From positions 577,001 to 641,000 of the forward strand of contig JACVVK020000091.1 in the NCBI GenBank assembly GCA_018292915.2: a stretch of 64,000 bases of DNA, written 5' to 3'. Under the pieces are notes generated by a model that saw only the letters and a program-made list of their open reading frames with translations, did not search any database and was not told the DNA's origin. Made by a program: the position numbers and the translations under genes. The DNA is from Batillaria attramentaria. Taxonomy: Eukaryota; Mollusca; Gastropoda; Batillariidae. Positions 37,095 through 48,036 of this stretch are shown here, in pieces (position 1 is the first letter of the stretch; each line of letters begins with the position of its first letter).

Positions 37095-37246
37095 ACGTGA
37101 CTCTGGATCTCTCTCACTCTCTCTCTCTCTCTCTCTCTCTCGCCCCCCACACTTTCTCTCCTCCCCCCATCTCTCAAACACACACACACACACACATTAT
37201 GCACGCACTCACGCACGCGTGCACACTCACTCACGCACGCACGCAC

Positions 37247-37327
<81 letters not shown>
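37095..37327. repeat. (CT)n and (CA)n microsatellites inside Ginger
   Basis: A 36-bp CT tract (37106-37141), CACG-type repeats and a 75-bp CA tract lie between the left TIR and the promoter region. Confidence 0.9.
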
Positions 37328-37330
<3 letters not shown>

Positions 37331-37416
37331 CTCTTTCGTTATATGTATAATTATTTTCATTTTTGTACAGAGATGTTATTCAAGATGATCTTGAACTGGG
37401 TCAAGGTTACAGTGTC

Positions 37417-37600
37417 AAATCTAAACTTTTAAAAGTGATTTAACTTCGTAGATTTGCCGTTCTATGTAGCCTATACTTTTGTTTTTTATTTTCTCTTTTT
37501 TTTTGTGGGATGAGAAAACGGTCGCCACTAAAAAACAAAAGTATAGGCTACATAGAACGGCAAATCTACGAAGTTAAATCACTTTTAAAAGTTTAGATTT
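37417..37600. repeat. 72-bp perfect inverted repeat upstream of Ginger transposase
   Basis: Arms 37417-37488 and 37529-37600 are exact reverse complements around a 40-nt loop. The loop sequence (TTTTCTC, T run, GTGGGATGAGAAAACGGTCG) occurs again right after the second arm (37602-37645), giving the order arm, loop, inverted arm, loop. Confidence 0.95.
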
Positions 37601-37639
37601 GTTTTCTCTTTTTTTTTTTTTGTGGGATGAGAAAACGGT

Positions 37640-37721
37640 CGCCACGCTTCTTGACACGTCACGTGACTCGTGTCAAACATCGCCACGCTTCTTGACACGT
37701 CACGTGACTCGTGTCAAACAT
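37640..37721. repeat. 41-bp tandem duplication upstream of Ginger promoter
   Basis: Two exact copies (37640-37680, 37681-37721) containing the palindrome GTCACGTGAC and the inverted words TTGACAC/GTGTCAA. Confidence 0.95.
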
Positions 37722-37723
37722 GC

Positions 37724-37753
37724 CTATAATTATAAGTACACGACAATTCATTC
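37724..37753 (+). promoter_or_regulatory. Ginger transposase TATA box and initiator
   Basis: TATAATTATA at 37724-37733 is followed about 20-25 bp later by TTCATTCC, an initiator-like site. The ATG at 37789 then has a ~40-nt leader. Inferred from spacing. Confidence 0.45.
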
Positions 37754-37788
37754 CGTCAACCAGTCTTCGTTTTTCATTGACTATCATC

Positions 37789-38281
37789 ATGGACGACACT
37801 CTGTATGACAACGTGTTGAACTATTTGAAAAATGGCACTTACCCTCTGACCGCGAAAGGGGAAAACCGTGATGTGACTAAAGTTAAAAAGAGACAGTTGA
37901 GAAAGACTGCTGCAAAATACACAATTCGAGAGGATGTGCTCTACCACGACGGAATCCTCGTGGCAAAGAGGAACCAGGTTCCAGAGATATTGCAAGAGTT
38001 TCATGACAACTATGTGAGCGGAGGACATTTGGGGATGAACAAGACTTATAAGAAGGTGAGCACCCGTTTTTGTACTCCCAGTTTTAACAGGCTTTAGAAT
38101 GGGAACGAGGTTTTGTGTGTTTCTGGTATGTCTGGTATAACCAACACATCGGATATAGCGGCCACTTTTGTCCTGGTGGACGTTATATCCGATGACTCCG
38201 TATATAACGTAAATTTTCCGGTATAGCCGATGTCTTCGGTATATAACGGACATTTTCCGGATTGAAGACATTTCCTTTGCT

Positions 38282-38318
<37 letters not shown>

Positions 38319-40245
38319 ACACCCCCCCCCCCCCCCACACACACACACTGTTATCTACCAGTTATCTTTAAGACATAGTATTTATAAATATTTCATTACT
38401 CTTTTTTCTCTCTAGGTCTTGGAGCGTTACTTCTGGCATGGGATGAAACAGGAGGTTGAAGACTACTGCAGATCATGCTGTGTGTGCCAGAACATGAACG
38501 CTTGCAGAAAGAAGCCAGCAGCACCGCTTCACCCCATCCCAGTGCCCAAAAAGAAGTGGAGCCTCGTTGGAATGGACATCATAGGACCTTTGCAGGTCAC
38601 TGACAGAGGTAACCAGTACATTGTTGCCCTCACAGACCACTTTACAAAGTTTCCCGTTGCCAAGGCCATCCCGTGCAAGAGTTCAGAGGAAGTTGCCAGA
38701 TTCATGTACGAAACCATCTGCATCTTTGGCGCGTTTGATTCCCTCATAACTGACCAAGGCCGTGAGTTCATTAACTTTGCGCTTGATATTCTCACCGACC
38801 GTTTCAATATCAACCATCGCATTTCTTCGGCCTACCACCCTGAGACGAACGGCCAACGGGAGAGGGACAATAGGACACTCAAAGACACTTTGGTAAAGAT
38901 CACAGACAATGATGATTGGGATGAACTCTTGCCAGCAGCCCTGTTCGCCTACCGAACATCCGTTCACAAGTCTACACAGTTTTCACCCTTTTTGGCATTG
39001 TATGGTGAGCAGGCAAAACTACCATTTGACGTCACTGGTGATGCCAACGAGCAAGATCTGAACGAAGAAATCATGGACACTATGAAGGGGATTCACGAGG
39101 AAGTCAAGAACAAAATTGGTGAAAACATTTCAAGGGCGCAGAAGAAGCAGAAAGAGTACTATGACAGCAGGCGTGCATATGACCACGGGTTCCGCATCGG
39201 AGACAAAGTCTTAATCATCAATGCTGCACGAGTACACAGAATGGGAGGCAAGATGGCACCAAGATTCGTCGGGCCATATGAGGTCATAAGTGTGTTGCCG
39301 AAGGGTCGACTTCAACTGAAGAACACTAAAAGTGGGAAAATACTGAAGAATCTCTACAATATCAGCAACGTCAAATTGTTCCATGATCGTACACAGGACA
39401 ACGCTGACCCCTCCCATGCTCCACAGGCTGACCCCTCCTATCATCCACAGGCTGACCCCTCCCATGCTCCACAGGCTGACCCCTCCTATCATCCACAGGC
39501 TGACCCCTCCCATGCTCCACAGGCTGACCCCTCCTATCATCCACAGGCTGACCCCTCCCATACTCCACAGGCTGACCCCTCCCATGCTCCACAGGCTGAC
39601 CCCTCCTATCATCCACAGGCTGACCCCTCCTATCATCCACAGGCTGACCCCTCCCATGCTCCACAGGCTGACCCCTCCTATCATCCACAGGCTGACCCCT
39701 CTTGCCAGCCGCCATTGAGAATGAAGTTCCACCCCGTTGATGGTGCCTGGCAAAAGGATCGGGCCTCCAGTTTGAATTTCCCCAGACTTTTCAGGCGGCA
39801 CCCCTCAAGGGAAAGTGTTGAAGTTGACATTACGGCTACACCTCTCGATAGCGTTAGCGTAAAAGGAGATGGGAATTGTTTTTTCCGGTCTGTGAGCTTT
39901 GTTGTTTTGGGGACTGAGTCGAAATATAAGGAATTCCGAAATATCATTTGCGATTGGATTGAAAAGAATGACAAACGCTTCTACGGAACGAGCGCACGTG
40001 AAAATTACGTCGCGACATCAAACATGAGAAACGACCGTACTTGGGCCACCGAGGTTGAGATATTTGCTGCAGCCACCCTCTTGGACACGCCCGTGTATGT
40101 GTTCACAAGAGAGGCTCCAGGCCGACAACCTAGGTGGCTGAAATACGGGCCAGTTTGGCAATCGGCCCCATTGAAAACAGACAGAGCAATTTATATAATG
40201 AATCTTGGACATCACTTTGCTCCTGTTTTTTGTGTCACTCCTTAG
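37789..40245 (+). CDS. Ginger transposase: integrase plus OTU domain (two exons)
   Basis: Exons 37789-38055 and 38416-40245, GT/AG intron in phase 0, 698 residues. In order: H2C2 zinc finger (H72, H80, C110, C113); integrase core with D143, D202 and E238 in exact D,D-35-E spacing (GMDIIGPL, LITDQGREF, HPETNGQRERDNRTL); GPY/F motif (FVGPYEV) near residue 375; thirteen QADPSxxP repeats (~420-520); and an OTU cysteine-protease domain with GDGNCFFRS (D574, C577) and C-terminal GHHF (H689). The integrase half should cut and paste the element. The OTU half resembles deubiquitinases, with catalytic residues present. The ATG at 37789 has a good context (ATCATCATGG) and follows the TATA box; an in-frame ATG at 37720 is less likely. 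Nothing points to inactivation. Domains are recognised from motifs, not searched. Confidence 0.9.
38056..38415 (+). other. Ginger transposase intron
   Basis: 360 bp, GTGAGC...CTCTCTAG, splitting the H2C2 finger between its His and Cys pairs. It contains two ~45-bp direct repeats around GTATATAACG..ATTTTCCGG (about 38188-38262), a (CT)n tract and a poly-C run. Confidence 0.85.
39400..39712 (+). repeat. 24-bp coding repeat array (13 units)
   Basis: Units of CAGGCTGACCCCTCC plus nine variable bases encode QADPSHAP or QADPSYHP, often alternating. The array is a proline-rich, probably disordered linker between integrase and OTU domains. The reverse frames are also open, which is a by-product of the repeat. 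Confidence 0.95.
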
Positions 40246-40754
40246 ACCAGAACTGTTAGTCTTCTGCTGTTTTTGTTGTTTCAAGCGTCATGATTTGAGA
40301 CACTGGTACTCAGTCTTGACTGTCTACTTGAAGTACGCTGAAAGCCAAAGGTGGCAACTAGTTTTCATGTCATGGACACTTACTTAATTTTGAAGAAATA
40401 TTTTTCTATGGCGTTGTATAGAAAATATTAGATACTTGGTCTTTGATGTTATTCTCTAAATGCTATTTCCAGTTTAAAAAAAATTGACAGGAAATGTGGA
40501 CTTTCATGCATTCGATGACGTTTCATGCAAAGACAGTACGGTAGAAGTTTGTTTTGTACTTTGCTATTGTTATTATTTTGCTCATTTCAGGACAAGATGT
40601 GCGATTAACAATTTATTAATTTACATTTATGTTGCGTTATAAAGTGCACAGCGCTCTGGTTAACAATTTCTGTTGCAACTCTTTGCTATTCATTAACTGT
40701 TTCTTGTTTCATTTCTTGTTTCTTTGACACAGTTTGACTGGACATACCTTTTGA

Positions 40755-40760
40755 AATAAA
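40755..40760 (+). terminator. Ginger transposase poly(A) signal
   Basis: AATAAA about 510 nt after the stop codon, followed by a T-rich stretch (GTTTTTCTTG). It is the most plausible 3' end before the right TIR, which carries its own AATAAAG. Confidence 0.5.
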
Positions 40761-40807
40761 GTTTTTCTTGTCAAAGAACGTAAATGTCTATTTCAGGTTT
40801 TGCTAGA

Positions 40808-40864
40808 GAGAGAGAGATAGAGAGTGGGGGGGGGGGGGGAGAGAGAGAGAGAGAGAGAGAGAGA
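40808..40864. repeat. (GA)n tract in Ginger 3' region
   Basis: GAGA repeats split by a run of G. Confidence 0.9.
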
Positions 40865-41113
40865 ATATTGATTGACTTATTTATTTATTGTTTGAAATTC
40901 TAGTAATAATGTTTAGTATTCGGTACAACCATCTCATAAACAAAAACAAAAAAAAAAGAACCAATGCAAAAAAACAACTGAAAGAAACAAGAACCAACAA
41001 CCAAACAAATATATCTCACACACACAAAAATAACAACAAGCACATAAATCGGGAAAAAAAAAGAAAAAAAAATGTTCCTATGGCCCTGTGCTTTTGGGGA
41101 CAATAAAGTTTTG

Positions 41114-41345
41114 TAACAATAAAGTTAAAAATAAATACTGACATAGCTCTACATTGATTAGAAAAGAGGGGGACCAGTTCGAGAGGGGGCCTATTTTGGA
41201 TGCGAGGGGGGACCAAAATCGCCCAGGGGGACCAGTCGAAAACGAGGCTGGATGTCTAAGGGGGGGACCATTATAGAGCAGTTTTTGCCACGAATTGGTC
41301 CCCCGGGGGACTACTTCAGAGGGGGGGACCGGACCGGATGCTACA
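41114..41345 (-). repeat. Ginger right terminal inverted repeat
   Basis: 232 bp, the reverse complement of the left TIR apart from a few substitutions, G-run length changes and one short indel. An open frame starting inside it (41252-41899) is not a gene. Confidence 0.9.
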
Positions 41346-41349
41346 CCGG

Positions 41350-44300
41350 CACGACGGCGGTCAGTGTTGTCAGTTCACTAAGTCGGTGCCGGCGGAAGTG
41401 CCAGTACACTGCAAGACTGGCGGCTGTGACTTCAGTGTACTCAGTTTCAGACTGCGGCGTAAACTTTCTTCTCAGTTGCCAACAGACCTGTGAAGTTTGC
41501 ACATTTGACCTTCAACTGACTAATTTACGAACTATAAACATTCTACAACACCACCCGGAATTGCGATGTCATTGTGACAGTGGTCCTCAACTCAGTGAGT
41601 GTTTGTTGCGGCGAAATAATAACTTGATAGTCATCAGACTTCCGCGCGGCCGGCAGATCAGTTTCAGTTCAGTTTCCGTTCAAGTTCACAGTTCGGGCCG
41701 GGGCTCCGGCAGTGAATTCCTCCACCCGGCGAAAATGGCAACTGAAAAGATAACTGGCCGGCTCCAGTCAGGCCAGAATACCACCAAGATAACTATCGGC
41801 AAGAGAAAGTATCACAGCTGCTTCCTAACCTGCAAGGTGTGGCGTGGCACGCAGGTGTGTTCCTGCGTGTCTGTCTCAGTGATACTGACGACCAGCTAGC
41901 ACTCAGTAACTATAGTAGCCGTTCCTGCGTCTCGTCACAGTCTGGTCGAAAACACAAAATTCTTTGTAGTGCTGTGTAAAGACAGGATTATTTTATTTTA
42001 TTTTACGAAATTAGGCACAAAAAGACAAGGAGTGTGCACAACTGAATGCAAATAACAAAGGCCGCATCACTGACTGGCCACTGATTACGTTTGTCAAGTT
42101 GGTGAACTGAGTTAATGGTCCTTGAGATAATCATATCATACTTCACTTCCTACTGATTATTTCAGCGACTTGCATATACATAAAACTGAATTATGTAGAC
42201 TGATACGTTATTTACTCAGTTACAAAAACAACGAGTCAGTTATCTTTTCAAGTTCTGTTGCTATCGTTACTGCGAGACAACTTGAAAAGTGTCAGAGTAT
42301 TGACTCAGTGACACACTGTTTCATAAGGAACAAAACAACCCAAGCTGAACTGAACAAGGGATGCAAGACGATAAGGTAGCTAATATTTCAGTGTACACAG
42401 TTACCGTACCACTGACAGCCACTTAAAACTTTCCGGCAGTATCTCGATAAGACTGACTTCAGCCGCTTGGTCTTAACTGAAGCTGTTCAGTTCTGAAAGT
42501 TCAAGTCTAGTGTCGCGGCCGGGGAGTGGCGGGAGACTAGTACAAACAAACAAAAAATCTGGAATATTCTGTGGTTGTTGAACATCCATTCACAACATTA
42601 CTACTTTCTACGCAGAATTACTTTGAACGTAAACCGACTAGACCGACTAACTCACATGACAGGAAAAACGCGCGAACAGGTGTAAGGGAGACAACCGCAA
42701 AATTTTCTCCCCACCACCTCCCAGCGCTTGTCAAAACAGCCAAGTGGTGTATCTCCTCTACCACCTGTGGCCTCCTGCTTGCTGTAATCTCGACAAGAGG
42801 CAAGAGCAATGCATACCTGCCTTGGTAGGTACTGAAAGAAGCTAAGAAAGATCGAGGAACGGTCTCGTCAGAACTACACAACGGCCGGTTGAACGAGTTG
42901 ACAACTTGAAATGCATATCCGGTGGCAGTGTACTACCATGAAAGGGGGGGGGGGGGTACGCTATGATCTATTCAGTCACCTGATTCTAGATTGATCATAG
43001 CCTCGACTGTGACTCAGCCGCACCACAAAGCCGGCTGCGAAGCTTTAATACAGTAATCATAGTATCCGGCCAAACTCTATCAGCCCGGCAAAACTGACTG
43101 TGGTCTCAAGTCTATCCCATCTGTGTAAGCCAGAGACGTTTAAAACTTTAATTTCACTTACCTATGAAGACAACAGTGGCAGGGGTTTTACAACACAGCG
43201 TAACTACAAATGCACCGTAACCTCCGGTAGATCGTATCACCGAGTCTCACTGAACCCGGCGATAGCGTCAAGTTCGTCTGCCCTACGGGTTATCTAAGTG
43301 CCGCCGTCGCCGAGTTAGCCACAAAAAAGCAAGCACTGAGCGACTAGGCAGATTAAAGATCCAACGCAGTGGCTATTTTACCGCCGGGAGGGTTGGTGCG
43401 GTGTGGGCGTCGGCTACGGGGTTATTATTTACGGGGGAGCTTTTTTTACCTTTCACCGAAGGGCTAGGTCGGTCGAAGTGAGAGCGAGACTGACTTGAAA
43501 CTGGAAACAAACAGCATGTGGGCCGTGTTTGCTTGTTCGCAACGCGGGACCAAAAGTGACGTAGTGCGGACAGAGCTTACTGGATACAAACTGCAGAACA
43601 GGATTTCTGGTCAAAGCGGTGATTAGCGTATGAGTCTGGTTGTTTTACTGACATGCAACCACTGCATAATAGAGAACCACTGAGTGACCTTTGCCGGTGT
43701 CAGCCGTGACCTGTTTTCTCCCTCGCATACTGACGTTCTTTGCCAGTCAGCCTTACTACAGAGCCCGGTGCTCCGCGAGAAGGCTGTTCGCCCGAATATG
43801 ATCCAGTGGCCTATTTAGCCTGTCATCGCCTACATGCACACACTCGCACCACAAAAACAGAACAAACGCTAACCTTTCACGGCGTAGCAACAGACCACTT
43901 GCCGCTGGGCTGGGTCAGAAGAACGAGGTGACAAAAACCACAGGCATCCGTGAGCAACTCTTGTCAGTCGAATAGACTAGAAGAGACGGGAACCGGGCCT
44001 AGGAATCTTGAAGCTAACAGCTGCCGTATGGAGCTTTTGCTGCATGGAGACGGGCCGTACACTCACAAAATGTCAGTCAGCCGCTGTGGTGTCTGTAGTG
44101 ATTAAAGCTGTTTCAACTGTTTGTTGAAATCATCAACCGGTCGCCAACTTGGTGTGAGAGGAAGCTTGAAGAAGCCCACGAAACTTCATCCCGGTTTCAA
44201 TTATTGTCAGTTGTCTGACTAGTAGGATATAAGTTACTCCAGTCCATCAGTCTGTGCAAGGGCTGTCACAGTCACTGGACTAGTGGGCTAAGTCGATCCG

Positions 44301-47140
44301 CTGGTATTTCCGTGGCCTCACTGAATACTGAGCCGCGCCGCGGACTACTTATTTCAATTCCATTACTGATTCCGTTCCTAGTTCACTCAGTTCAGTACTG
44401 AGGTACTAAGTCCAAGCGGTCAAAACATCATTCAGACCCTCACCAGCTGCTCAGTGTTGGTTTAGTGCCAGTCCGGGCAGCGGTGCCGGGCCACTGACGC
44501 GGCGACAGTTCATTATTTATCAGTAGCGGAGTATCCAACACTAAAAACGCTGATGAAACATGAGTGAATTCCCAGTGGCTGTCCGGGTCCATTTCATTTC
44601 ATATCATTTGTTGAGTTGGGTTGTAGTTCTACACCGAGTCTCAAAGCATCCCGGCACGTGACTGACGGATTGAAAACGATGTTTCGGCGATCACTGACTG
44701 GCTGAGACTGACTCCGTCTCCCGGCCGGCGCTGTCTCCGTCAGTTTAACTATTGCTGTGTCACAGTCAGTTTCCCCCAATACTGTAACACGAGATAAATG
44801 TCTATCACAACCCTGTTTTTAGAAGCTGTGTGTACTGTATCATATTAGTAATTCTGTTTCATTTGCACCATGCCGAACTGAACCGCTACAGGCTGACGGC
44901 GTCAGTCACGGGCCCTCCGCAGGGCTGAAGACTGAAGTGAGACTGAAGCTGGTCAGTTTCTGACTGACAATTGCCGCACTGACTGAGAACTCCTGGTGGC
45001 CGTTGTCCATCAAACTATACGAGGAATCAAATGGACTCTTGAAGACTATGATAAACGGAAACGCGAGATGCAGCCAACAACTGTGTTTCTGAGGATTGCG
45101 TTGTGCCAAATGACGGGAAGGAAGTCTACAGCATCTGCAGATGCCACTTTGGCTCCAGGGGAGGGAAGCTGGTTAGGGGTGTTGGCAGAAAACCGCAGCG
45201 GTAGGGGGGAGCGGTTGAAGGGTGGGGAAGAGCGGTGCCGGCTCCGGGGGACGGAGGGGGATTTCTTCAGGCAACAATAGTGCCCGGCAATCTTTCTGGG
45301 AATCTTTAGTTTCAGGGCTTTGTTAACTCCGACTAGTGGCGTTTCCAAGTCCCGACGTTGACACTGAGAATGCCTAACATCACTACCGTGACCGGTGAAA
45401 AGCCGATGCAAAGACTGGCGACAAAAATGTCCTCACTGCGCTGAGTCCAAAATATACATTATTAATGAGTAGAGCCCCTAATCTTACACACCCATGCGGC
45501 CGCCGCGCCGGGGTGGAACATTTAATGGGAATTTCTCACCATCCCTAAATCGATTTTGCTTAACGTTGAAAGACTGACATGACACGAGTGTTCCGCCAGG
45601 TCACGATCGATAGGTTAAGACCCTTTACAGGTTCCAAATTTACGGTCGATGAGCCCCGTCTTCCCACCACTATTTCCTGCCTGGCCTTCAGACGATGAAT
45701 TCTTTGGAGAGTAATGTCACGTACCGACGTCCCGGGAAATGTCTGCGGGACATCTTTCTAACGGCCGAATGGCGCATGTCTGTTGGGGAATGACTTGTGC
45801 TCTGCCATTTACTCTGCAGATTTTACTTCTGCTTCCTCTTTTTTACTGGAAAATTTGCTGCAACGATTTGCACAGTCGATACTCTTCCCTTTTAACTTTG
45901 TTGAGCTGAACACTTGAATCGTGGGAAAAAAGAAAGAAAGAAAAATGCAGCAAGAGAAAAATCGTGAAAAATAGGTCTGGAGAAGGTGACTTCCCATTTA
46001 ATCTGACAGTAAAAAGTGCTTCAAGGAGATGGTTTAGGACATAGTAGTCCGGGTAACCCATGAGTGATCGGGGAAGTCACATCCTGGGTCAGGGATCCAA
46101 GCGAAGAAACTTTTTGGTGGCTACATTTTTTTCGTGGTGGCTATGGCACAGGAAAACGTCAGGCTAATATAAGAAAACTGACAGCGTACCTAAGCTGTAC
46201 GATGATGTTTATAGCTGAACTTGATTGAAATGTTCACGGCTTCAACCGACCGTCTGCGGAAGTTAGAATGGGATCCCTTATGGCGCACAGCGAAAACTGA
46301 AGGGAATGAACTCATTGTTATTTCAGAGTTATCTTCCATGTTTTAATTATCTCCCAATTGCCCTCACACCAACCCGCGCGCACTTTCCTGCGACATTTTT
46401 CACGAAAGGATACTAACACGGATACTTCCTCAATCAGTCTCAATCCGCGTTGTGATTTCTTCGTCGTGGTTGAAGGTAAGCAGTGTGTTTGAGTGTACTT
46501 TATTTGTACGTCCATTTTCCCCCTTTATTTCAAAACAACATGATCTCTGTCAGTTTAGACAGATTGTCGTCTGAGTCCGACAAGGAAGCGTGTGAGCCGA
46601 CAAGCAAAGTAACGTCGCGTCACTGATACCTTTGTCTTAGCAGCCGACTATTTTAGGACACTGACTAGAGTGGTTTTAGACCTTTGAATGCTAGAACTGA
46701 AAAGCCTGCTTCAAGTTTCAAAGAAAGCCTTTACGGATACATGTCTGCAGTTACTAAATTGTACAGACTAGGCAGGAACCAGATCTATCTATTATCTTGA
46801 AATGTTCGCACTCGATCACTCATACCAGTAACATACTGCTATCGGATTGTACTTCAAAATGTCGCTGGTGGCGTTTGTATAACTCAGAATTACTGCATTT
46901 CTTGTCTACTGCTTCCTCAGCTACCGTGTAGAACACGTCAGCGACTTTGGCAGGCGAGAATCAATTTTCTCAAAATATGACGTTAGCGAAATATTCAGTG
47001 GTTTACCTGGGATATTCTGAATAGTTTCGCAAAGTCGAAGGACGCGGTCTCGCTCCTTACATCAAACAGCAATATTTATCTACGAGTGGTTTTACGTTTC
47101 TATAAATGTTCGTGTGAAAATCTACTTTAGATTTTCGTAT
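41350..47140. other. ACTG/CCGG-rich DNA, no recognised gene
   Basis: Nearly 6 kb with unusually frequent ACTG, CAGT and CCGG words and no microsatellites or SINEs. It is strongest at 43.6-45.5 kb. One possible first exon is noted at 41735-41853. Otherwise frames are short and unremarkable. Confidence 0.4.
41735..41853 (+). CDS. Possible first coding exon, unrecognised
   Basis: ATG in a good context (GCGAAAATGGCA) starts MATEKITGRLQSGQNTTKIT and runs to a donor-like CAG|GTGTGT at 41853. The upstream 60 bp are CpG-rich. No downstream exon was found and the sequence matches no family I know; it may be chance. Confidence 0.2.
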
Positions 47141-47147
47141 CAACAAG

Positions 47148-47995
47148 ATGGCCGCGCGACCATTACGTAATGGGGATAATCGTGGAATTTTGTTCAATAT
47201 TCCGGGGAATGGTGCAGAAAGTGAAGATTAAAGTGTGGCAAGATTCGTAGATTTGGACGGCGGTTTTCCTGATTCCTTCGGGCATGTAGAAGAATTGGAG
47301 GAAAATGACTCTGATGATGGGAAGTAGGAGGTGATCAATCTACACTAATCACAGTAATCAGTCGAGTTCTGGTGGGTGTGGAAGATGTGTACTGTGAAGG
47401 GAGTCCAGTAAAGTTGGAGAGGGATGAGTAGAGGCAGTACTGGGAGGCAACGGAGTAAAACTGGAGGGAGTGCTGCATTAGATTCTGACTCTCACAGCAG
47501 TTTTAATAATCACATACACAGACAGTATCCATTCTACGAAGGTGAGCATGGTCCTACTGTGTTTTCCCCCTGCTGACTGTGACATGATAGACACTTGGGA
47601 TATTCTTTTCCCTGGACTTTGTCATGTTATTGCAGAGCACTGATGAGATAGGTGTGCATTGGTGCAGCAGGAAGGGGGGGGGGGGACTGAAAAGCAGGGC
47701 ACACTGTGCATTTTGCTGTGGCATTGGTCTGTACACAGGTATTGCAAATATGATCTCAGGCAGTGTAGAGATAGATCTCATGTCAGACTCACCAGCAGCT
47801 ATTTCAGTAAGCGTGCAGTACAAGTCAGTTGTATACCAAAGTGTTTTGTGTGTGTTTGAACAGTCTATGAAGTACATGTATCATGCAAGATCAGTACAAC
47901 TGAATGAGGACTGAAAAGAAACCATGCACACCATCACCAATTTGTTTTTTTTTTCTTTTTTTTTTTACAGATCTGTGGGGTAAGTGTGTGTGTGT

Positions 47996-48036
<41 letters not shown>

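Larger units (their letters stand above)
36848..41345 (+). mobile_element. Ginger-type DNA transposon, 4.5 kb, apparently complete
   Basis: Bounded by ~225-bp inverted repeats starting TGTAGGATCCGGTCCGGTCC and ending ...CTACA, with CCGG on each side (36844-36847, 41346-41349) as a 4-bp target duplication. It carries one spliced transposase gene. Retroviral-type TG...CA ends, a gypsy-integrase-like D,D-35-E enzyme and long TIRs without LTRs, gag or reverse transcriptase are the defining Ginger features. The TIRs remain well over 90% alike by eye, and the gene is open, so the copy looks young. Flanking sequence is unrelated on the two sides. Whether it is mobile today is unknown. Confidence 0.9.

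Noticed and set aside
39211..39801. 196-codon antisense frame opposite the transposase linker
   Set aside because: It is a by-product of the 24-bp repeat being free of stops on both strands.
36848..41345. Gypsy LTR retrotransposon
   Set aside because: The integrase is gypsy-like, but the ends are inverted rather than direct repeats, the duplication is 4 bp next to TIRs, and there is no gag, protease, reverse transcriptase or primer-binding site.
41252..41899. 215-codon plus frame beginning in the Ginger right TIR
   Set aside because: It starts inside the TIR, crosses the transposon boundary and matches nothing; only the ATG at 41735 was kept as a weak exon candidate.
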